NCBI GenBank assembly: GCA_902776415.1
Contig: CACYPY010000017.1
Coordinates: 1-42,707 of the forward strand
Direction: 5' to 3'
DNA: 42,707 bases
From: an uncultured Ruminobacter sp.
Lineage (GTDB): Bacteria; Pseudomonadota; Gammaproteobacteria; Enterobacterales; Succinivibrionaceae
Shown here: positions 37,401-42,707 of the stretch, piece after piece
How positions within the stretch are numbered: position 1 is the stretch's first letter
How the letters are laid out: every line of letters begins with the position of its first letter
Notes under the pieces: generated by a model
The model's database searches: none
Seen by the model: only the letters and a program-made list of their open reading frames with translations
Told to the model about the DNA's origin: nothing
Program-made: the position numbers and the translations under genes

Positions 37401-37902
37401 CCCGGTGCGGCATCTGATTGCCTCTTTCGATATACTTGGCATAATCGTCCCGGGCATTGCTGTACTGGTTCTTCAGATTGGTCAGGTAGGCTTCGAGCAG
37501 AATAAGCTCATCCTTGTTCATGGAGGGGAGCTTTTTTTCTAGTTCCTGAAGCTGCAGATATGACATTGAAGCGGTGGAATCCTCCAGAAAAAGCTTGGTG
37601 GGATCCTTGAGCCCCTGCATTCCGGTACGCCACATCTGGAAACGCAGAATCTTCTCATCAAATTCCAGCACCTTCTGGTAATCGGCGATTACCGACTTGT
37701 CAGCCTCGGTAAGATCGCTGCCTTTGGCCTCAAGGCTGCTGATTTCCGCCCGAATCGCCTCCATGCTTTTTCCGACATTGGCAGGATCGGCATCTCCTTC
37801 GGCTCCCTGAGAGACGGTACTGAAAGCCATCTGAAAGGCCAGCGCAAGCACCATGACAGCCGGTACCGGAAATTGCTTAATAATTTTCCAGAAAAAAGAC
37901 AT
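34420..37902 (-). CDS. Large mechanosensitive channel (MscK/MscM type)
   Basis: A 1160-residue inner-membrane channel that opens under membrane tension to release solutes in osmotic downshock. A signal peptide (MSFFWKIIKQFPVPAVMVLA) precedes a periplasmic coiled-coil region of about 480 residues. I count about eleven membrane helices after that, as in MscK. The last (LSVGLGFGLQEIFANFVSGL) is the pore helix of the MscS domain, followed by FERPVRIGD and VPNRAFITNPLTNWS of the cytoplasmic cage. I start it at ATG 37902 with GAGGCGG upstream; the longer frame to 38058 would overlap the DUF554 gene. Confidence 0.9.
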   Translation of the reverse strand: MSFFWKIIKQFPVPAVMVLALAFQMAFSTVSQGAEGDADPANVGKSMEAIRAEISSLEAKGSDLTEADKSVIADYQKVLEFDEKILRFQMWRTGMQGLKDPTKLFLEDSTASMSYLQLQELEKKLPSMNKDELILLEAYLTNLKNQYSNARDDYAKYIERGNQMPHRAQETASEITDRTIEINNRLADKSSAAPRMTETMALQAELSYLGHRQVMSQFMLANSGEVSDYLKGRLQAYVRLAEKSEKLFQMAEDNLIRLRNREAQEQAQALEDQQKALKGENLLFEYISRKNREDLDKRNQRIEEINRFKKINGDLSAVIDRIRTIESDLTSQIQYFKNSEYLVQILFNKKNIVPAINVPDNLSDLVSEIRLEQYNVNMELDSLNSFDTYFDYLRKRSGFSGELSEEQKILLGEQMKLRSNLLSGQLSQLSQELTMAVNIQSNANAYDKLKAHLNGQIREALFWRPSAKHIGRKWLEKFPESFSMQWNNNRFSFEGISSRNLRPETVIKCVPLVLLVYVLLRSRKNIKGKIYAINRVIGSPKKDSHWNTPKSLCYIFLLCAPIPLTAVVLGLLSHDLLVFNPDETYLTDPEGGVRKIITYLALFTFMSRVWIELRAKGGISEVQFGKGFNTKSIFRRKVMFWLFALIMILVVWKENEPQTYAHDVIGQLFMIVVPLLLVIPFVIDLRERFSGNFSLLSRIESLFMTGICATIPILAFLGYYYTSVVIAGKLVWTYYILLMYVIIDATIVRSLRLSASRMAYNRKKEALLQARAEKNGEGDTGRKADDVDVATLDDDKMPISEVNEKAKRSVNYVLFLLFMTILYVVWKDILQVVNYLQSITLYTLDSSDGSIKTTVTMMDLVFVGYALLFTTVLVKNFSAILELVLFSWSKHASRWSYTINMVFNYIFIAVCITFVSQKIGITWDKLQWLVAALSVGLGFGLQEIFANFVSGLIILFERPVRIGDIITINGTSGRVTKIRIRATTITDFEKRDYVVPNRAFITNPLTNWSISDECLTRMQVEIGVAYGSDIEAAKETLLRIADANIHVLKTPKSYVLFQSFGESTLNLILRYYIRNISDYFPSIDSLNTEIYNEFNRLGIEFAFNQMDVYIKNTESGQEIRLSDPEMRDLVRSRDDAGSRSASDRRSAAPVSGSPSGNTVL

Positions 37903-37984
37903 AGAAAACCGCCTCAAAATATCAAAAAAAAACCTGTCTGCCCAGCTTTGAAACACCGCGGAAACAATGCCCGTGCCATCCGGG

Positions 37985-38674
37985 TCAGAGATCAAACAAT
38001 GTGATCCCGAAGGCCAGCGCCGGAGCCCAAACAAGTGCCGGAAGATAATCGGAAACATTGACCTTCTTCAGACCGAGAAGAGCCAGTGCCGACATCATGA
38101 CAAGCACCCCTCCTGCCCCGGTAATTCCGGACAGCAGATATTCGGGGATGATTTCCCGGGCCGTCAGGGCTACGAGATAAAACAATCCCTGCCAGAAAAA
38201 CAGCACCGGAGCCGCTGCCATGATCCCCGGACCGTATACCGCCCCCAGCGCCATAGCGGTTATGCCGTCCATGCAGGCATTGATGTAAAGCATGGTATTG
38301 TCCCCGTGCACGGCACTCTCCATGGGGCCGACAATCGAAAGAGTACCCACACAGAAAAAGATGACGGCGGTTATGAAGCCTTCCGCAAACCTCCTGCCGT
38401 CCTTTGCCAGTCTTCCGGACGCCCCGGCAATCCTGCCGTGAAGATCCGCGGCTGTTCCGGTAACTCCGCCCAGAGCCATGGCAATCATGATGATTACCAT
38501 GCTGCTGCCCTGATCCGCTGCGGCAAGCGTCGCCCGCATGCCCACCGCCAGGGCCGTCATGCCCACTGCAGTAAACAAAACCTCACGATACTTTTCTGAA
38601 AACCGGTTCCCGAGTGCCGCCCCTGCGGCCGTTCCGGCAACAATCGTTCCGACGTTGACAATGGTTCCAAGCAT
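37985..38674 (-). CDS. DUF554 membrane protein (YqgA family)
   Basis: A 229-residue integral membrane protein with six to seven hydrophobic segments. The start MLGTIVNVGTIVAGTAAGAA and the internal MTALAVGMRATL are typical of DUF554. Function is unknown in the family; transport has been guessed. ATG 38674 is chosen with GGGAG upstream; the longer frame to 38755 runs into rapZ. It begins 22 bases after rapZ and is likely co-transcribed with it. Confidence 0.88.
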   Translation of the reverse strand: MLGTIVNVGTIVAGTAAGAALGNRFSEKYREVLFTAVGMTALAVGMRATLAAADQGSSMVIIMIAMALGGVTGTAADLHGRIAGASGRLAKDGRRFAEGFITAVIFFCVGTLSIVGPMESAVHGDNTMLYINACMDGITAMALGAVYGPGIMAAAPVLFFWQGLFYLVALTAREIIPEYLLSGITGAGGVLVMMSALALLGLKKVNVSDYLPALVWAPALAFGITLFDL

Positions 38675-38696
38675 CCCGGCTCCCGGATTTTTCCTG

Positions 38697-39632
38697 CTAT
38701 TTCTGTTCCGGATTCTGTTCCGTGTCTCTGGAAAACACCGGCGTGCCGTCGGCATTGTAGTAGGTAGGCATCTTTATCAGATTCTTGTCCATATTCTTGT
38801 GCTTCACCTGGACATTCTTGTCCCGGGCCCTGAAATTGCGTGTCAGAGCCTCTGCAATGTAAACACTGCGGTGCTGTCCTCCGGTACATCCTACCGCCAC
38901 GGTAAGATAGCTGCGGTTGCTTCTCTCAAGAAGCGGCAGCCACTGATTAAGAAAGGCATCCAGCTGCTGCACATAAAGCTGCATTTCCGGATATTTCAGA
39001 AAAAACTTCACCACCGGCTCGTCAATGCCGGTAAGATGGCGCAAATCCGGCTCCCAGTGAGGATTAGGCAGAAAACGGGCATCAAATACGAAGTCGGCAT
39101 CCTTGGGGACTCCGTATTTAAAACCGAAGGATTCGAAGATAATGGAGAGATCCTTGCTCTTTTTACCCAGAACCAAAGCGGTGATGTTTTCGGAAAGCTG
39201 ATGAATATTGCTGTGCGAGGTATCCAGACGGATGTCGGCAAGGTCCGCCACCGGATTCAGCATCCGGCGTTCCTCCCTGATGGCTTCCTCCAGACTGAGC
39301 TTATTCTTGGCCAGAGGATGAATTCTTCTGGTTTCCTCATAGCGTCTTACAAGAGTGGCATCATCCGCATCCAGAAAGATGCTGGTGATTTCATTCTGGG
39401 GATCCTTCTTGATGCTGGTAACAAATCTGATAAAGCCCTCGGGACTTGAGGGAAGGTTTCTGATATCTATGCTGACAGCCAGCATGCTGTGCTTTTCCCT
39501 GCTCATATTGATAAGCTCCGGCAGAAAATTTACCGGAAGGTTGTCCACGCAGTAAAAGCCCAGATCTTCAAGCACTCTGAGGACAATGGTCTTGCCGGCG
39601 CCGCTTCTCCCGCTAACCAAATAAAGCTTCAT
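38697..39632 (-). CDS. rapZ: RNase adaptor protein RapZ
   Basis: A 311-residue nucleotide-binding protein. In enterobacteria RapZ binds the small RNAs GlmY and GlmZ and presents GlmZ to RNase E, which sets glucosamine-6-phosphate synthase levels. Walker A is SGRSGAGKT (residues 7-15); the VDNLPVNFLPEL segment and C-terminal VGCTGGQHRSVYIAE are diagnostic. The end runs about 27 residues past the usual one (MPTYYNADGTPVFSRDTEQN). CAGGAG precedes the ATG. First gene of a likely rapZ-DUF554 operon. Confidence 0.95.
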   Translation of the reverse strand: MKLYLVSGRSGAGKTIVLRVLEDLGFYCVDNLPVNFLPELINMSREKHSMLAVSIDIRNLPSSPEGFIRFVTSIKKDPQNEITSIFLDADDATLVRRYEETRRIHPLAKNKLSLEEAIREERRMLNPVADLADIRLDTSHSNIHQLSENITALVLGKKSKDLSIIFESFGFKYGVPKDADFVFDARFLPNPHWEPDLRHLTGIDEPVVKFFLKYPEMQLYVQQLDAFLNQWLPLLERSNRSYLTVAVGCTGGQHRSVYIAEALTRNFRARDKNVQVKHKNMDKNLIKMPTYYNADGTPVFSRDTEQNPEQK

Positions 39633-39681
39633 CGCAAATGCTCCTGATTCCCCTGATTTTCTGATCGCTCCGAAACAAAGA

Positions 39682-39687
39682 ATTATA
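39682..39687 (-). promoter_or_regulatory. Candidate -10 box of rapZ
   Basis: A perfect TATAAT on the minus strand, about 50 bases before the rapZ start. No clear -35 at standard distance. Confidence 0.5.
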
Positions 39688-40301
39688 ACACATCAGGGAC
39701 CACGGATAGCGTCATGCAAAAATGTCTGGAAAACGGACGGGGTACTATTTACAGCCCATCTGTGTTAATTTCCTGGGAAACGGTAACTTTTAAGATGTTT
39801 AATTATCCGTGGGGTTCTCTGCATATGTGGTTCATGCTTTATATATATCATGAATCTAAAAATACCGTTCGGTATGATTGGATTGTAACATTTATAAATA
39901 TATGCAACACTTCTTGCATGAGTCACAAAGCATTATTTTGTAAGGATTTGCAGTAATTCTTCCGGTTACAATAATCAGAAATATTAATTACCGCAGTTAC
40001 CGTTTTTGTAAATTAACCTATGAACCACCGGGAATAGGGAAAAATACAGCACCCAAGGACAGAATGATGCAATCCGTTCACACGGACAATCTCTGAAATA
40101 CTCGAAGTTGCTGCGGGGGAGGAACGAGGAACCGGTTATGGCATCAAATTCCATATACGACACAATGTTCTGTATCCTCATGTTCAGTGAAATGTCGGGA
40201 AAAGACAAAAAAGAAACTTCTCCCTCACCGAAAGAAATCCTTTCCCTCTTCTGTCTCATATCCATAAAACCGGGAAGTTAAGCCCGAAAGCTCATCATAT
40301 T
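39688..40301. other. AT-rich intergenic region downstream of the tail-only Rpn copy
   Basis: About 610 bases with no gene I can support. The part at about 40180-40265 resembles the sequence after the stop codon of the longer Rpn gene (shared GATATGAGA and GGGA-rich blocks), so it belongs to the duplicated 3' unit. A 93-codon minus-strand frame (39984-40265) crosses it but lacks family features. Confidence 0.5.
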
Positions 40302-40496
40302 TCAGTCTCTCTGAAGCTCGTTAAGATATTCCCTGCGGTCATCTTCAGGAATGTCCAGCACTTCAAAAGCCTGACCGGCATCCAGCTTCATCTTTGCCAT
40401 CAGTTTACTGAGACAGTTTAAAGTTGCCTTTCTCACGCCTTCTCTCCAGCCTTCTTCCCAGCCTTTCTCGAGAAGGGCCTCACTCAAATTGGGCAT
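40302..40496 (-). CDS. Tail-only Rpn-family protein
   Basis: A 64-residue protein equal to the C-terminal tail of the neighbouring Rpn-type nuclease. It shares KATLN-LSKLM, then KMKLDAGQAFEVL, then IPE-DR with the same spacing. It has no nuclease domain. A full ribosome-binding site (AGGAG) stands 9-10 bases before ATG 40496, in the same place as the internal site of the longer gene. In Rpn proteins a short C-terminal product from an internal start is reported to restrain the full-length nuclease, so this could be a free antitoxin-like form. That role is inference. Confidence 0.6.
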   Translation of the reverse strand: MPNLSEALLEKGWEEGWREGVRKATLNCLSKLMAKMKLDAGQAFEVLDIPEDDRREYLNELQRD

Positions 40497-40639
40497 AACC
40501 GCATCTCCTGGTCTGTATCTTTATTTCCGACAAAACAACAGGCAAACAGCGGAAAGGGAACTCCCGCAGGGAAAACAATCCCTTCCCGCCATTTCTCATA
40601 TCACCGGTCCGCGGCAAGATACTGCTTCGTTTTCCTGTC

Positions 40640-40882
40640 TTACTCTGCCTGAAGCTCTTTAAGATAATCGCTGCGATCAGCCTCAGGAATGCCCAGCACT
40701 TCAAAGGCCTGACCGGCATCCAGCTTCATCTTTTCCATCAGTTTACTGAGATGGTTTAAAGTTGCCTTTCTCTCACCTTTTACCATGCCCTTTTCCATGC
40801 CTTCTTCCAAAACCTTTTCCAGGCCTTCTTCCAGGCCCTCTTCACGGCCTTTGTCAATAAGTGATTCACTTAAATTACACAT
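40640..40882 (-). CDS. Internal short product of the Rpn-type gene (C-terminal tail)
   Basis: An 80-residue frame starting MCNLSESLIDKG at ATG 40882, with GAGGAG nine bases upstream. The Glu/Gly-rich segment (KGREEGLEEGLEKVLEEG) is the helical tail typical of the family, followed by the conserved KMKLDAGQAFEVLGIPE end. The wider frame extends up to 41008 and there overlaps the nuclease part in another frame. Because of the frameshift upstream, this tail can be made only from an internal start or by ribosomal or polymerase slippage. Confidence 0.6.
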   Translation of the reverse strand: MCNLSESLIDKGREEGLEEGLEKVLEEGMEKGMVKGERKATLNHLSKLMEKMKLDAGQAFEVLGIPEADRSDYLKELQAE

Positions 40883-40928
40883 CCTGTCCATCTCCTCGTT
40901 AATTTCCACAACCATCGGAATATTGAAT

Positions 40929-41666
40929 TCATTCTGTAACACTTTTTTGGCGTTCTTCAACAGTTTTGCTTCCGGTAAACAGTGTCCCCAGAAATTTAAT
41001 GATGGCATCGGGTATCATTTCATCATTTTCATCGAGGTTAATAACAATGATGGTCCCCAGACTGACGAAATCATTGCCGGTAACCGTCCCTTTAACATTC
41101 GCCATGATTCTGGGATACTCAACACAGGAGTTTTTCCTGTTACGCCCCATGTTGATCCACAGTGAGTAAACCTTCCGCAGATTCTGGTACTCGCTTTTTT
41201 TAAACACCACCCCGTTCTGACGGGAAATCAACCGTCCCAGATAGTACTCCGCCCTGTTCAGCAAAGGATAGTCAATATTCTGCTTCCCCTGAAATTCAAT
41301 ATTGACGGTCATAAATTCCGGAGGCTTTCCGACGCCGGGAATCCTGACGTCAAAAAGGACATCAAATTCGACAACGCCTTCGGTTCTGGTTTTATCCTCG
41401 GTGTCCGAACACTGAATTCTGGTATCGGCATCAGGCATCTCCTGATCCACCGGAAAGCAGGTGTCAAACGAGAAACCGTCAGAAAGATAATCTCTGGCAA
41501 TCTCATCAGCCGAAAGTCTGCTGTCCCGAAACTCGGGAATGCACATCTTCAAAATTCGCGAAAGCACAATTTTATGGCACAAAAGCCTTTTGGCCGCCGC
41601 ATCGTAATCTGGTCTCAGCCCGTACACAATCATATGGTCGGAAAGCCCGGTATTTCTCATGTTCAT
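40929..41666 (-). CDS. Rpn/PD-(D/E)XK-family nuclease, frameshifted before its tail
   Basis: A 245-residue N-terminal nuclease part of the recombination-promoting nuclease (transposase_31-like) family. The core contains EFDVLFDV (D102/D106) and VNIEFQGK (E124, Q126), then the family motif RAEYYLGRLISRQ and YPRIMANVKGTV. GGAAGAG precedes ATG 41666. The frame ends at 40929, whereas the family continues into a coiled tail. That tail (VLQNEFNIPMVVEINEE) is present in another frame from an A6 run at 40943-40948. Either a natural frameshift mutation or programmed slippage. Often linked to mobile DNA and phage defence. Confidence 0.8.
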   Translation of the reverse strand: MNMRNTGLSDHMIVYGLRPDYDAAAKRLLCHKIVLSRILKMCIPEFRDSRLSADEIARDYLSDGFSFDTCFPVDQEMPDADTRIQCSDTEDKTRTEGVVEFDVLFDVRIPGVGKPPEFMTVNIEFQGKQNIDYPLLNRAEYYLGRLISRQNGVVFKKSEYQNLRKVYSLWINMGRNRKNSCVEYPRIMANVKGTVTGNDFVSLGTIIVINLDENDEMIPDAIIKFLGTLFTGSKTVEERQKSVTE

Positions 41667-42567
41667 AAAGCTCTTCCAATGTTAATCAAGCTCCGTGTGT
41701 CCTGCTTTTACGGTACCTGCCATGGTACTCCGAACCGATGTTCCATGAACCGGAATTCTCTTTGGAATATTCTGAAGTCAAGCGGCAATTCCGACAGTCT
41801 GACGACCTCTGAAAAGGACCGGACTCCGTGCCAGGACAGATCCGCCGGCAAAACAGCTTCCGCGGTCGCATTCCCTGTTTCCGAAACACCTGCAGGAAAC
41901 AGTCAGTTTTCAGTCAGGAATCAGATTCTCAAATCATGTACCGCTCCTTAAAAGCAGCATAATAGTAATATCACCTGTCCTAACCAAACAATGTCATATT
42001 GTACATGCTCTTATAATGATATCGAGTGTTATATTAAGTATTTTTGCAAAGAACGCCTTGTCTTTACTGCATATTTTAAGCATTGTTGTAAGATATTTCC
42101 ATAACAAAATCCTTTTATCACAATATCTGACAGCAGTTTATGCAAGGACATTTTCTGCCATGTCTCGACCGGGATCCGGAACTGTTTAAGATAGTTGTTT
42201 TGAGTCTTCAGAAACAATGATATGGAATTTTTCATGAATAATGCAATTAAGCAGTCATCACACCTGAATAATAAAGATTATCAATGAATGTCAGTGTTTT
42301 ATCATGATATTACATAGGGGATTTTGGTAACATGCAAGCACTTCTGCAATTACTTGATTAAAACTCCATTCCTCAGGAAGCCCCCGGGAAATCAAGCCGC
42401 ACACACGCCCGTGCCATACCCCCGGCAGTCCCGAAATCACCCGCATCCTGACACACTGACATGGAAGCGGCCAGCGGGTGTTTTCAGAACAGATATGGGA
42501 CACCCCGTCAGAATACCGGTGGTGCCGGGCACCTCTGGGTGTAATTTTCCACCGGAAACAACCTCAG
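41667..42567. other. Non-coding-looking region at the right side
   Basis: About 900 bases with no gene I can support. Short frames on both strands lack ribosome sites and family features. A 68-codon minus-strand frame (42029-42235, MKNSISLFLKTQNNYL) has protein-like composition but no Shine-Dalgarno sequence. Confidence 0.4.
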
Positions 42568-42599
42568 ACAAAAAAAGAGACCGTAAAACACGATCTCTT
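42568..42599 (-). terminator. Terminator of a minus-strand gene beyond the right edge
   Basis: Arms AAGAGACCG (42575-42583) and CGATCTCTT (42591-42599) pair over nine bases with one G-T pair and a seven-base loop; on the minus strand a run of T follows. No minus-strand gene lies between it and the window end, so its gene must start outside. Confidence 0.75.
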
Positions 42600-42707
42600 C
42601 TCTGTTTAAACTTACATTTCGCACCTGAACTTGGATAATTTCGTTCTCTTCATAATCAGACAGTTTTAAAAATCAGGTGCCATACGTTTCCTGATACACA
42701 CCTCCAA

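Noticed and set aside
39984..40265. A 93-codon minus-strand frame downstream of the tail-only Rpn copy
   Set aside because: Lies in duplicated 3' sequence, lacks a convincing ribosome site and shows no domain; probably chance.

Overview
The window looks like chromosome of a Gram-negative gammaproteobacterium. The evidence is a divergent ycgL / minC-minD-minE locus, rapZ, rlmI, a YcbL-type metallo-beta-lactamase-fold hydrolase, an MscK-like channel with a signal peptide, and a MacA-MacB-outer-membrane-lipoprotein efflux operon. Core genes mixed with mobile-element pieces of a type common in gut Firmicutes suggest a gut or rumen anaerobe, perhaps Succinivibrionaceae; that placement is inference and has not been tested by a search.

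Layout. 1-2.8 kb: end of a degraded prophage, with an HTH/zinc-ribbon protein, a SHOCT-like protein (a recombinase would be expected just off the left edge), a lipoprotein D-Ala-D-Ala dipeptidase as cargo, then amidase and holin. 2.8-9.8 kb: accessory region with a truncated PD-(D/E)XK protein, a lone SNF2/RapA-type helicase and three unrecognised small genes. 10.1-14.8 kb: tripartite efflux operon with its terminator and a tetranucleotide repeat tract upstream. 15.1-17 kb: an AAA/DUF4143 ATPase whose upstream region is tandemly duplicated, carries three copies of a 38-bp palindromic element and includes a fossil of a second copy of the gene start. 17.2-19.4 kb: two unrecognised lipoproteins of the same length. 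A perfect-core CRP site follows. 19.9-24.6 kb: rlmI, ycbL-like gene, ycgL (minus) and minCDE with promoter and terminator. 24.7-30.9 kb: an orphan 573-residue protein (minus), then a plus-strand cluster of an aldose-1-epimerase with very long disordered arms, two KfrA-type DNA-binding proteins and a tail-anchored protein. 31.0-32.6 kb: an AlbA/HATPase-type regulator behind a minisatellite. 32.9-39.6 kb: serS, mscK-like, DUF554 and rapZ, all minus. 40.3-41.7 kb: a frameshifted Rpn-type nuclease plus a separate tail-only copy. A terminator near the right edge belongs to a minus-strand gene beyond the window.

The observations most worth following are the tail-only Rpn copy that keeps its own ribosome-binding site, and the epimerase-KfrA-KfrA-membrane protein cluster. 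Next come the palindrome-bearing duplicated leader of the AAA gene, the minisatellite leader of the AlbA-type gene, and the N-terminally extended MinD. All family assignments come from motif reading of the translated sequence; no database search was run.
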